DNA of 38,666 bases from positions 1 through 38,666 of the forward strand of contig JARKOQ010000163.1 of NCBI GenBank assembly GCA_029976005.1. Direction: 5' to 3'. Positions 24,268 through 31,707 of this stretch are shown here, piece by piece. Source of the DNA: Aggregatilineales bacterium. Its GTDB lineage: Bacteria; Chloroflexota; Anaerolineae; Aggregatilineales; Ch27. A model generated the notes under the pieces. The model did no database searches, was not told where the DNA came from, and saw only the letters and a program-made list of their open reading frames with translations. Position 1 is the first letter of the stretch. Each line of letters begins with the position of its first letter. The translations under genes and the position numbers were made by a program.

Positions 24268-24346
24268 CGAACCGCAAAGACGCAGAGGACGCCAAGGAGA
24301 AACCCTGTCAGCTTTTCCTTTGCGCTCTTTGCGTCTTTGCGGTTCG
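24268..24346. repeat. Long near-perfect hairpin repeat downstream of the MTHFR fusion
   Basis: Seventeen-base perfect arms (24268-24284 and 24330-24346, including AACCGCAAAGACGCA and its complement) continue inwards as an imperfect pairing of GAGGACGCCAAGGAGAAA with TTTTCCTTTGCGCTCTT. GTTTTTC follows four bases after, so it may also end the MTHFR transcript. Sequences of this AACCGCAAAGACGCAAAG type recur in many bacterial genomes. Confidence 0.75.
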
Positions 24347-24465
24347 CTGTTTTTCCCGCTTTCTTACACGACTCATGTGGCATTTTTCACCAAAACTGAT
24401 ATACTTTATCAAAATACTCTTTTACCTTGAGATTGCCCTATTTTTCCACTCAGGGATGGTGTCTC

Positions 24466-25401
24466 ATGGCGTTTTCAGCCGAAAAACTCTCCGCGCCTGC
24501 CCTCCCCCGCGCGACTTCCCTGCGCGGCCTGCTCTCGGCCCTGGCCGTCCTGTTCAAGGCCCGGATCGTCGTGCTGCTGCTCTTCGCCGCCTACGGTGGG
24601 GCGATGCTCGCCAGCGCTGGACGGCCCGCCGCCGCCGACATGCTGCTCCTGACCATCACCGGGACGCTGGCCGCGGGCGGCTCCGGCGCGCTCAACGAAT
24701 ACCTGGAACGCCAGCGCGACACCCTGATGAAGCGCACCCGCCGCCGCCCCCTGGCAACCGGCGAGATTCGCCCGGTCTGGGGGCTGATTGGCGGCGCGGG
24801 CAGCGTAGGGCTGGCGGTCGGACTGGCCCTGCTGGCCGGCAACCCCACCCTGGCCTTCTTCCTGGGCCTGGGCGCGCTGATCTACGTCGGCGTGTACACG
24901 GTCTGGCTCAAGCCGCGCACCCTGCTCAACGTCGTGATCGGCGGGGCGGCGGGCAGCGCGGCCGTGCTGAGCGGATCGGCGGCCGTGGGCCAGTGGGCCA
25001 ATCCCGGCGCGCTGCTGCTGGCGGCCCTGCTCTTCACCTGGAGCCCCAGCCATTTCTGGAGCCTGGCCCTGGTCTACCGCAAGGACTACGCCACGGCCAG
25101 CTTCCCAATGCTGCCCGTCGTGATGGAGCGCCGCCGGGCCGTGATCTGGACGCTGGTCCACATGGCCTTTACCGGCGCGATCGGCCTGCTCCTGGCGAGT
25201 CAGGCGACTCTGGGCCTGGTCTACTTTGTGCCGATGCTGGCCGCGACCGCGTGGCTGGCCCGCGATTCGGTCCGCCTGCTGCGGGTGCATGCCAGCGGCG
25301 ACGAGGGCCACGAAAGCCAGCAGGCCATGACTCTTTTCCGCGCCTCGAATACCTACCTGGCGCTCGTCCTGCTGATGATCGCCCTCGCCGCGCTGATCTA
25401 G
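24466..25401 (+). CDS. ctaB: Protoheme IX farnesyltransferase (heme O synthase)
   Basis: This UbiA-superfamily membrane prenyltransferase adds a farnesyl group to heme B for cytochrome oxidases. The 311-aa protein has eight or nine hydrophobic segments. Family motifs are MKRTRRRPLATG, YTVWLKPRTLLNVVIGGAAGS, WSPSHFWSLALVYRKDYATASFPMLPVV and a C-terminal helix. The usual acidic site LDRDID reads LERQRD here, with one Asp replaced by Gln. The ATG at 24466 has AGGG ten bases upstream. A terminator-like hairpin follows. No oxidase subunit gene is in the window. Confidence 0.9.
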   Translation: MAFSAEKLSAPALPRATSLRGLLSALAVLFKARIVVLLLFAAYGGAMLASAGRPAAADMLLLTITGTLAAGGSGALNEYLERQRDTLMKRTRRRPLATGEIRPVWGLIGGAGSVGLAVGLALLAGNPTLAFFLGLGALIYVGVYTVWLKPRTLLNVVIGGAAGSAAVLSGSAAVGQWANPGALLLAALLFTWSPSHFWSLALVYRKDYATASFPMLPVVMERRRAVIWTLVHMAFTGAIGLLLASQATLGLVYFVPMLAATAWLARDSVRLLRVHASGDEGHESQQAMTLFRASNTYLALVLLMIALAALI

Positions 25402-25436
25402 AACACCGTCCGTGCCCGTTGTTGGAGGACAGTCCG

Positions 25437-25468
25437 CATCCGGCTATCATTAGGCCGGATGTTTGTTT
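25437..25468 (+). terminator. Terminator of ctaB
   Basis: CATCCGGC (25437-25444) pairs with GCCGGATG (25454-25461), nine-base loop, then TTTGTTTC. TATCAT in the loop resembles a -10, so an operator role for the next gene is also possible. Confidence 0.6.
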
Positions 25469-25501
25469 CTGCCAGACTGCCCCCAATTCAGGAGGCCCGT
25501 T

Positions 25502-26674
25502 GTGTCCAGAGTGTGGCATTTGAGCCTGCGCTTTGTCCTACTGCTCGGCCTGCTCCTGCCCCTGACCAGCGCCCAGGCCCAATCCCCCGGCGTGAGCGAG
25601 GCCCGCTTCGCCCGGTTGGCGCGCGGCGTCAACCTGCCCCTGTGGTTCTGGTACGGCCCCGAAGATCCCGCCGACATGGCCGGGCATTTCACCCCATCCG
25701 ATTTCGAGCTGATCCGGGCGATGGGCTTCACCCACGTCCGCATTCCAATCAACCTGGGGACGCTGGCCGATTCGGCCGGGCCTCGGCCGGAGGTCCTGGC
25801 CGTCCTCGACGAAGCCCTGGCCCAGATCGTGGCCGCCGACCTGGCCGCGATCGTCGACCTGCACAGCCTCTCCCTGGCCGATTCGGACGCCGCCAATTAT
25901 TCCGGCGCGCTGGAGACCGACGACGCCCTGGTCGAGGATTTCATCGCCTTCTGGGAAGGCTTCGGCACGCACCTCGCCGCCACCACCGACCCGGAGTGGG
26001 TCTTCATTGAGCCGATGAACGAGCCGGTCTTCGAATCCAACCCGGCCCGCTGGTACACGATCCAGCGCGATCTGGTGGCGGCCATCCGCGCCGTCGCGCC
26101 GGAGCACACGATCCTGGCAACCAGCACCCGCTGGTCGAACCTGGATACCTTCCTTACGATGGAGCCGCTGGACGATCCCAACATCGTCTACAACTTCCAC
26201 TTCTACGAGCCGTTCCTGTTCACCCACCAGGGCGCGACCTGGAGCTGGGACGCGGTCCGCAACCTGCGCGACCTGCCCTACCCCTCCAGCCCGGAGGCGG
26301 TCGAGCCGATCGCGGAGCGCATCAGTGACGCCACGATCCAGGGTTACGTGCGCGGCTACGGCCAGGAGCGCTGGGACGCCGACCGCATCGCGGATCGAAT
26401 CGGCCTCGCCGCGGCCTGGGGCGCGCAGCACGGCGTGCGCGTGACCTGCAACGAATTCGGCGCGCTCAAAACCAACGCGCCGGAGGACTCCCGCGTCCGG
26501 TGGACGCACGATATGCGCATCGCCCTGGAAGAGGCCGGGATCGGCTGGGCAATGTGGGAGTACGACAGCGGCTTCGGGCTGGTGCTGCGCAGCGGTAACA
26601 TGACCCTGATCGACGGCCCGCTGGCCGAGGCCCTGGGCCTCACCCCGCCCGCGCTCGTCGTCACCATGGATTAG
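25502..26674 (+). CDS. Secreted glycoside hydrolase family 5-like enzyme
   Basis: The 390-aa exported beta-glycanase-like enzyme has the (beta/alpha)8 fold expected for GH5. The GTG at 25502 is preferred: AGGAGG lies six bases upstream and it starts a signal peptide ending near SAQAQS. Catalytic residues are visible: the acid/base E174 in EPMNEPVF and the nucleophile E318 in CNEFGALK. Upstream are the family's RGVNLPLWFW and VRIPINL. Substrate (cellulose, mannan or beta-glucan) cannot be told. The aldo/keto reductase follows 18 bases later and may be co-transcribed. Confidence 0.85.
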   Translation: MSRVWHLSLRFVLLLGLLLPLTSAQAQSPGVSEARFARLARGVNLPLWFWYGPEDPADMAGHFTPSDFELIRAMGFTHVRIPINLGTLADSAGPRPEVLAVLDEALAQIVAADLAAIVDLHSLSLADSDAANYSGALETDDALVEDFIAFWEGFGTHLAATTDPEWVFIEPMNEPVFESNPARWYTIQRDLVAAIRAVAPEHTILATSTRWSNLDTFLTMEPLDDPNIVYNFHFYEPFLFTHQGATWSWDAVRNLRDLPYPSSPEAVEPIAERISDATIQGYVRGYGQERWDADRIADRIGLAAAWGAQHGVRVTCNEFGALKTNAPEDSRVRWTHDMRIALEEAGIGWAMWEYDSGFGLVLRSGNMTLIDGPLAEALGLTPPALVVTMD

Positions 26675-26692
26675 GCGAACAAGGAGAATAGG

Positions 26693-27673
26693 ATGGACTA
26701 CGTCAGACTTGGCACGACCGGACTGAAGGTTTCGCGCATCTGCCTGGGGACGATGACTTACGGCTCGACCCAATGGCGCGACTGGGTGCTGGAGGAAGAA
26801 GCCAGCCACCCTTTCATCCGGCGCGCCCTGGAGCTGGGCATCAACTTCTTCGACACGGCGGATGTCTATTCGCTGGGGGAGAGCGAGCGGATCATCGGCC
26901 GCGCCCTGAAGGACTACGCGAAACGCCACGAGGTGATTCTCGCCACCAAGGTCTTCAACCCGATGAGCGACGACGTCAACGATCGCGGCCTGTCGCGCAA
27001 GCACATCATGGATGCCATCGACGCCTCGCTGCGGCGCCTGGGCACGGATTACGTCGACCTGTTCCAGATTCACCGCTTCGACTCCGAAACCCCGGTCGAG
27101 GAGACGATGGAAGCCCTGCACGACGTGGTCAAGGCCGGCAAGGCCCGCTACATCGGCGCGTCGAGCATGTACGCCTGGCAGTTCGCCAAGATGCAGCACG
27201 CCGCCGAGCGCCACGGCTGGACGCGCTTCGTCGCCATGCAGAACCACTACAACCTGGTCTACCGCGAGGAAGAGCGCGAGATGATCCCGCTGTGCATCGA
27301 CCAGGGTGTGGGCCTGATCCCGTGGAGTCCGCTGGCGCGCGGCTTTCTGGCCGGCAACCGCACCCAGGACAAAAGCGGCGAGACGACTCGCAGCCGCAGC
27401 GACGGATTCGCCCACAGCATGTACTACACGGACTCGGACTTCGCCATCGTCGACCGGGTTGTGGCCCTGGCGGAGCGGCTGGGCCGCAAGCCGGCCCAGG
27501 TCGCCCTGGCCTGGATGCTGCACAAGCCGTACATCACCAGCCCGATCATCGGGGCCAGCAAGATGGCGCACCTGGACGACCTGGTCGCCGCGCTGGAGGT
27601 CAGGCTCAGCCCGGAGGATATCGCCTCCCTGGAAGAGCTGTACGAGCCGCACCCGATCCTGGGGCACAGCTAG
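26693..27673 (+). CDS. Aldo/keto reductase
   Basis: The NADPH-dependent oxidoreductase has 326 aa. The catalytic tetrad is visible: D54 and Y59 in FFDTADVYSLGE, K86 in ATKVFN and H127 in FQIHRFD. A C-terminal cofactor loop (SPIIGASKMAHLDD) completes the barrel. AAGGAG precedes the ATG. It resembles bacterial Tas/YajO-type enzymes acting on aldehydes or quinones, but the substrate is unknown. It follows the GH5 gene by 18 bases. Confidence 0.92.
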   Translation: MDYVRLGTTGLKVSRICLGTMTYGSTQWRDWVLEEEASHPFIRRALELGINFFDTADVYSLGESERIIGRALKDYAKRHEVILATKVFNPMSDDVNDRGLSRKHIMDAIDASLRRLGTDYVDLFQIHRFDSETPVEETMEALHDVVKAGKARYIGASSMYAWQFAKMQHAAERHGWTRFVAMQNHYNLVYREEEREMIPLCIDQGVGLIPWSPLARGFLAGNRTQDKSGETTRSRSDGFAHSMYYTDSDFAIVDRVVALAERLGRKPAQVALAWMLHKPYITSPIIGASKMAHLDDLVAALEVRLSPEDIASLEELYEPHPILGHS

Positions 27674-27698
27674 AGTCGAACAAACGCGGTAGACGTCT

Positions 27699-27728
27699 GT
27701 AGCGTCGGAATTGCAATTCCGACGCTAC
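27699..27728. repeat. Dispersed palindrome, perfect 30 bases
   Basis: The half-site GTAGCGTCGGAATTG is followed directly by its exact complement. It lies 25 bases after the aldo/keto reductase stop and may terminate it as a hairpin, although no T-run follows. Confidence 0.85.
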
Positions 27729-27852
27729 TAATATATTGCCGGCCGGATGCATTCCACCTGACCGCGTCTCCCCCCTGCAACCCGCCTTCCCCTTCCTGCG
27801 TATTGGATGGTAGATTGGCTAGCTTGCTTTACCGGATGAAAGTGGAACGAGC

Positions 27853-28563
27853 ATGACACAAAAGACTCTGGGCGACCGCCTCATCTCGATCATCGTCGGC
27901 ACGCTGGGCAGCCTCGTCCCCAGCGGCCTGACCAGCGCCGTCAACAACGCCGTCGACTTCGCCTACGTGCGCGTGATGGGCCTGCCCTTCATCGTGCTCG
28001 GCTACCGCCAGAGCGGCAAGACCACCCTGCTGGAATGGCTCAAGCGCGACACTTCCTACCTGGCCGACTTCGACCCCGATCCGACCGCCGCCGGCGGCGA
28101 CCCGGTCGGCGTCTTCAACGCCCAGGTGGACGGCGAACTGATGCGCCTCAAGCCGCGCCGCGATGTGGGCGGCGAGTACGCCATGTGGGAGACCGACTGG
28201 ATCGACCTCTTCCGCGAGACGCGCCCGCGCGGGATCATCTTCATGCTCGATCACCGCAACCTGTACCAGCACAAGGACGCGCTCAACTTCGTCATGCAGA
28301 TGATCGACGAGGAACCGGCCGCCCGCCAGAACCTCAAGATGGTCCTGATCCTGGTCAACAAGGTCGACCTGTGGGGCGCGGACCAGACCCTCGATGACCT
28401 GCTGGACGACCTGCGCAACGAGACGCGCCGCCTTAAGTCCCAGGCGGAACGGGTCGGCTACCGCTATCACATCGCCGCGACCAGCGTCCTGAACGGGACG
28501 GGCGTCGGCGAGGCGATGGGTCTGTTCTTCAACGCCATCCGCCCCAAACCGCGCAAGGCGTAG
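27853..28563 (+). CDS. Arf-like small GTPase
   Basis: The 236-aa protein carries the small-GTPase motifs in order: G1 GYRQSGKT (50-57), a possible switch-I Thr78, G3 DVGGEYAMW (104-112), G4 NKVD (169-172) and G5-like AATS (208-211). The DVGG G3 is characteristic of Arf/Arl and Gtr-type GTPases rather than Ras (DTAG). The first 45 residues form an amphipathic or hydrophobic helix (ISIIVGTLGSLV) that may bind membrane. Prokaryotic Arf-like GTPases are known, often with unknown partners. It is followed immediately by an unknown gene whose start lies in a palindromic repeat that also holds this gene's TAG stop. Confidence 0.82.
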   Translation: MTQKTLGDRLISIIVGTLGSLVPSGLTSAVNNAVDFAYVRVMGLPFIVLGYRQSGKTTLLEWLKRDTSYLADFDPDPTAAGGDPVGVFNAQVDGELMRLKPRRDVGGEYAMWETDWIDLFRETRPRGIIFMLDHRNLYQHKDALNFVMQMIDEEPAARQNLKMVLILVNKVDLWGADQTLDDLLDDLRNETRRLKSQAERVGYRYHIAATSVLNGTGVGEAMGLFFNAIRPKPRKA

Positions 28564-28584
28564 GGGCGTTCTATTGAACGCCCC
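28560..28584. repeat. Dispersed palindrome spanning a stop/start junction
   Basis: The arms GGGGCGTTC (28563-28571) and GAACGCCCC (28576-28584) surround TATT, preceded by GTA. The element contains the GTPase stop (TAG 28561-28563), an AGGGG run at the spacing of a ribosome binding site, and the TTG start at 28574 of the next gene. Confidence 0.75.
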
Positions 28585-29269
28585 ACTCAACGCCCAAGTG
28601 CATAACCAGCCCGGCCCATCCCGGCGGCTGGTCATCGATTACGTGCTCGACTCGCGCCGCCCCGGCTACGCCTTCACCACGCCGACGGATGACCTGCCGG
28701 AGTCGGTCGTGCGCGATGTCTGGCGCAGCGCCATGCCGCGCGGCCAGGGCTGGAGCGCCTACGTCGGCGCGCGCGCGCTCAAGTGCTTTCCGCTGGTGGA
28801 TGGGCGGCAGGCTGCCGTGTGTGAAATCGAAGTGACCGATCGGGCCGACGAAAGCGGACGGCGCGGCATCCGCCGGGCAGAGATCGAGGTCGTCGACGGG
28901 ACGGACTACCGGGCCGCGCTTCAGGCCCGCCTGGATGGCCTGCCGGAGACGGTCCGCGCGGCGGCGGACGAACGGCTTTCCTGCCCGCGCTGGCTGCACA
29001 TCGTGGAACGCGCTATCCCGCGCCTGCGCAAAGAAAAAAGCCAGGTGATCCTGGCTTCGCCGTACACCACGCCCGAAGGCTGGCTGCTCGTCACTGCCCT
29101 GATGATCCGCGTCGCCCTGGCCTTCCCGGTGCGGGCGGTGCGCGGTTTCCCGACCGCCCTGCCCCTGACCAGCCTGGCCCTGGACTACCGCGACGAATCG
29201 CCCCTGGTCGCCCTGCCCCTGGAACGCGCCCGCGCCCTCAACGGGGCCAGGATGATCGAGATCGAATAG
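28574..29269 (+). CDS. Hypothetical protein, 231 aa, partner of the GTPase
   Basis: Not recognised. The reading frame is long and directly follows the GTPase, so a shared function is likely but unproven. The start is assigned as TTG at 28574, with AGGGG seven bases upstream inside the palindrome; a GTG at 28598 is an alternative without ribosome binding site. The sequence begins with a Pro/Asn-rich stretch, then RLVIDYVLDSRRPGYAF. Two hydrophobic regions near residues 160-195 (VILASPYT, LLVTALMIRVALAF) are probably core strands and helices rather than membrane segments. No cysteine cluster or catalytic motif stands out. Confidence 0.7.
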   Translation: MNAPLNAQVHNQPGPSRRLVIDYVLDSRRPGYAFTTPTDDLPESVVRDVWRSAMPRGQGWSAYVGARALKCFPLVDGRQAAVCEIEVTDRADESGRRGIRRAEIEVVDGTDYRAALQARLDGLPETVRAAADERLSCPRWLHIVERAIPRLRKEKSQVILASPYTTPEGWLLVTALMIRVALAFPVRAVRGFPTALPLTSLALDYRDESPLVALPLERARALNGARMIEIE

Positions 29270-29282
29270 AGCGGCGGGCCGG

Positions 29283-29696
29283 TCAGTCGCCCCGCCGCTT
29301 GACCTTGCCCGCATCCAGCAGATCGTCCAGATCGGCCGGCTCCAATTCATCATCCTCCGCCAGCCGCGCGGACGGCCCGCGCTTCGCTTTGCGGGTCTCC
29401 GGCAGGCTGGCTCCGTCCTCCGCCCGGATGCGCGCCACCTCGCGGGCGATGGCCCGCTCGCGCCATTCCATCACCAGGATCGCCACCAGGTAGGGGAGAA
29501 CGATCAGGCTTATGAAGACTTTGAGTTCGGGGGAATAGCTCTCAATCCCGGAGTTATAGGCGATCGTCGGGTGACTCATCACCGCCAGATAAACGCCCAG
29601 CACCACCAGCGGCACGATCCGCCGCCAGACCAGCCGCCGCGTGCGCTGGTTGACGCGCTGGCGGGCCAGTTCGTACACCGCGTCCCAATCGTTCAT
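29283..29696 (-). CDS. Small two-helix membrane protein, 137 aa (cluster gene E)
   Basis: The protein has two hydrophobic helices (IVPLVVLGVYLAVM and LIVLPYLVAILVMEW) and a cytoplasmic-type basic region with REVARIRAED, resembling 2TM-domain proteins. It ends in RKAKRGPSARLAEDDELEP then ADLDDLLDAGKVKRRGD. That tail resembles those of two upstream cluster members. The ATG at 29696 overlaps the preceding stop as ATGA, so it is translationally coupled. Function unknown. Confidence 0.75.
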   Translation of the reverse strand: MNDWDAVYELARQRVNQRTRRLVWRRIVPLVVLGVYLAVMSHPTIAYNSGIESYSPELKVFISLIVLPYLVAILVMEWRERAIAREVARIRAEDGASLPETRKAKRGPSARLAEDDELEPADLDDLLDAGKVKRRGD

Positions 29697-30157
29697 AGCT
29701 GCCTCTCTCTCGCACACTCATCCTGCCCGTTCTGGGTATTCTCGGCGACGGCCTCGGCGTTCATCAGGCGGCTCTCCGCGCGCAAGCGGCGCACCTCCTG
29801 GGCAATCGTCCGGTCGCGCCAGTCGAGATGAATTACCGCCGCCCCGTAGATCACCACGCCCGCCCACACCGGCAGCGCCGCCGCCAGCGGCCCCGTTAGA
29901 GTCAGGATCAGGGCGATCCCGATCGCCAGCGCCGGCAGCACCCGGCGCGTCACCACGCGCCAGGCGCGCGCCTGGATGCGCCGTCCGGCCTGGGCCTGGC
30001 GCACCGCCTGCATCTGGCGTGCCATCGCATCCCGCCGCCGGTCGACCTTGCGCCGCCTGACAGATTTTCGCCGTCCGGCAGGATTTCGCCGTCCGGCAGG
30101 TTCTCGCCGCAGGTTACGCTCAACGGAAAGGGCCTGTGACATACGCTCGTCCGGCAT
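29693..30157 (-). CDS. Small membrane protein with Arg-rich N-terminus, 154 aa (cluster gene D)
   Basis: The start at 30157 (MPDERMSQ) has CCGGAG eight bases upstream. The N-terminal 65 residues are very Arg-rich, made partly by an 18-base tandem repeat (30066-30101) that encodes repeats such as RREPAGRRNPAGRR. Two hydrophobic helices follow (VLPALAIGIALILTLTGPLAAALP, VWAGVVIYGAAVIHL) and then DWRDRTIAQEVRRLRAES, which matches the region after the helices in the next gene (EWRERAIAREVARIRAED). The two are therefore probably paralogues. Function unknown. Confidence 0.7.
   Translation of the reverse strand: MPDERMSQALSVERNLRREPAGRRNPAGRRKSVRRRKVDRRRDAMARQMQAVRQAQAGRRIQARAWRVVTRRVLPALAIGIALILTLTGPLAAALPVWAGVVIYGAAVIHLDWRDRTIAQEVRRLRAESRLMNAEAVAENTQNGQDECARERQL
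30066..30109. repeat. 18-base tandem repeat inside cluster gene D
   Basis: TTTCGCCGTCCGGCAGG recurs at 30066 and 30084 with a partial third copy, encoding the Arg/Pro-rich repeat of the protein. Confidence 0.75.
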
Positions 30158-30171
30158 GGCTGCGCTCCGGA

Positions 30172-30498
30172 TCAATCCTCGATGATCGTGCATTCGCCGC
30201 GCGGGTCGTCCAACCGGAGGGCGGCCGCGGCCCGCGCCAGGCGCAGGTCGCTGCGCGCCGCCGCGTTTCCGGCCTGCTGAGCGTGCCACCACAGGGAGAC
30301 CCCGGCCGCCGCATCGATCAGGAGCACGCCCGCCAGGGTCAGCGCGGGCAGCGCGATCGACCCATGCAGCAGGCTGACCAGATACACCAGCCAGACCCCG
30401 CCGCCGAAGCCGAACAGCACCAGTCCCATCCGCGCCCGGCGCGCCGCGAGGCTTACCCGTTCGACCACGACCAGCTCATCCCGTCCTTCGAGCGCCAT
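30172..30498 (-). CDS. Small membrane protein, 108 aa (cluster gene C)
   Basis: Not recognised. ATG at 30498 with GAGGAG upstream; a longer reading to 30543 lacks one. Two hydrophobic helices (LVLFGFGGGVWLVYLVSLL and ALTLAGVLLIDAAAGVSLWW) are followed by a short helical tail ending GECTIIED. It stops 14 bases before gene D. It shares only general layout with the neighbours. Confidence 0.7.
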   Translation of the reverse strand: MALEGRDELVVVERVSLAARRARMGLVLFGFGGGVWLVYLVSLLHGSIALPALTLAGVLLIDAAAGVSLWWHAQQAGNAAARSDLRLARAAAALRLDDPRGECTIIED

Positions 30499-30576
30499 GT
30501 CCGTTCTCCTCTGGGTGTCCCCCCGATCAGACGACACAATCACACGACAGCCTCACGCAGGCATTTTCTTACCATT

Positions 30577-30822
30577 CTACTCGTCTTCCCGGCGCTTCGC
30601 CTTCTCCTCAATCAGGAGATCCGCCAGATCGGCGGGAGGTTCGTCGTCCTCCTCTTGCAGCCAGTTCAACGCGGGATCGAAGGAGACATCTTCGTGCTTT
30701 CGTTTGCGACTGGCAAGATCAGCCTGCCCCTGACGATGCTTCCGAATCACCAGGGCCACCATCACCGGCAGGATCAAACCCAGCGCCAGGGCCATCATCA
30801 GCAACCAGGCCGTCATCACCAT
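30577..30822 (-). CDS. Single-pass membrane protein with charged tail, 81 aa (cluster gene B)
   Basis: One N-terminal helix (TAWLLMMALALGLILPVMVALVI) is followed by a cytoplasmic-type charged domain: SRKRKHEDVSFDP, then the acidic EEDDEPPADLADLL and EEKAKRREDE. RKRKHED is also present in gene A, and the DLADLL...KAKRR end resembles genes A and E. AGAGGG lies seven bases before the ATG, and the gene follows A by 16 bases. Function unknown. Confidence 0.75.
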   Translation of the reverse strand: MVMTAWLLMMALALGLILPVMVALVIRKHRQGQADLASRKRKHEDVSFDPALNWLQEEDDEPPADLADLLIEEKAKRREDE

Positions 30823-30838
30823 CCGATTACCCTCTCAT

Positions 30839-31234
30839 TCATCCCGCACGCTTCGGTTTGTCTTCCAGAAAAAGATCGTCCTCGCTCAATTCGGGCAGGT
30901 CATCTCCCGCCAGCGGGAGCGTCCCCCCACCATCCAGGTCGATAGGGTCGGCCAGGTCATCGAAAGCGCCGTAAGCGCCCGCTTCATCCTCATGCTTGCG
31001 CTTGCGCGGGGAAGACATCTGCTGCACATACCCCCGGCGCGCCAGGATCATGCGCGCCATGCCCGCCGCGACCAGCAAGCTGGCGAGACCAATCAGAATG
31101 ACGGGCAGAGTCATGGGATTGCTCACCGCCTCTCCCGGCCCGCTCACCCTGACTGGCGCCATGAAAAGCAGAATCCCAGAAGCCGCCACCAGCAAAATCA
31201 CACCCAGCTTGAACAGCATTCTCCCGCGACTCAT
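30839..31234 (-). CDS. Two-pass membrane protein with charged tail, 131 aa (cluster gene A)
   Basis: First gene of the cluster. The ATG at 31234 follows GAGG seven bases upstream. Two helices (LFKLGVILLVAASGILLFMA and TLPVILIGLASLLVAAGMA) precede SPRKRKHEDEAGAYGAFDD and an acidic tail ending DDLPELSEDDLFLEDKPKRAG. The RKRKHED block and acidic-then-KxKR ending are shared with gene B. No clear promoter was found in the 263-base gap upstream. Confidence 0.75.
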   Translation of the reverse strand: MSRGRMLFKLGVILLVAASGILLFMAPVRVSGPGEAVSNPMTLPVILIGLASLLVAAGMARMILARRGYVQQMSSPRKRKHEDEAGAYGAFDDLADPIDLDGGGTLPLAGDDLPELSEDDLFLEDKPKRAG

Positions 31235-31425
31235 CACCCCACCTCGTCTCAAAGCCATCCCAGGTCCCGGACCGGAGAGTCAACCGCCCTCGACCTGCCG
31301 GTCGGCGGGCTGGCACGCTCAAATGCCCCCGGCATCCGGTGCCGGCGGTCCCATTGAGTATTACGCAGAGGAAACGGATGGGTTGCGGGGATAGAGCGCC
31401 TGCCCCAAGCCAGGCAGCAGGCAAA

Positions 31426-31456
31426 ACATAGGGGCGCCTGCAAGACGCCCCTATGT
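31426..31456. repeat. Dispersed palindrome, ATAGGGGCG type
   Basis: The arms ACATAGGGGCG and CGCCCCTATGT flank nine unpaired bases. On the minus strand it is followed by TTTTG, so it may also terminate the small gene upstream. Confidence 0.8.
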
Positions 31457-31467
31457 TGTCTACAGCC

Positions 31468-31487
31468 GACCCGGCTTCGGCCGGGTC
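31468..31487 (-). terminator. Hairpin after the 57-aa gene
   Basis: Minus-strand GACCCGGC, tetraloop CGAA, GCCGGGTC, ten bases after the stop. With the palindrome at 31426-31456 it probably ends the transcript. Confidence 0.6.
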
Positions 31488-31497
31488 ATGTCCGGTG

Positions 31498-31671
31498 TTA
31501 GATCCCTTCGAACAGGTTGCCGGCCGCCAGGACGACGAAGGCGAGCAGCGCGAGCACGACCGCCTGCCCATTGAAGAACGAGAGGCTTGCAATCAACAGG
31601 GTCAGCAGGGCGAGGACAGCTAGCACAACCGAAATCCAAAAGGTAATCTGCTTAGGCGCACTGAGATTCAT
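31498..31671 (-). CDS. Tiny two-helix membrane protein, 57 aa
   Basis: This short gene starts MNLSAPKQITFWISVVLAVL and continues with a second helix (AVVLALLAFVVLAAGNLF) ending EGI. AAAGG lies nine bases before the ATG. I recall very similar tiny proteins from Anaerolineae-type genomes, but cannot check. Both helices nearly fill it, so it is wholly membrane-embedded. An AT-rich region upstream holds a TATAAT (31713-31708 on the minus strand). It is not part of the small-protein operon because two hairpins separate them. Confidence 0.75.
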   Translation of the reverse strand: MNLSAPKQITFWISVVLAVLALLTLLIASLSFFNGQAVVLALLAFVVLAAGNLFEGI

Positions 31672-31707
31672 TAGAAATGCCTTTCACTCGAGGCCAGTAT
31701 AAATTGC

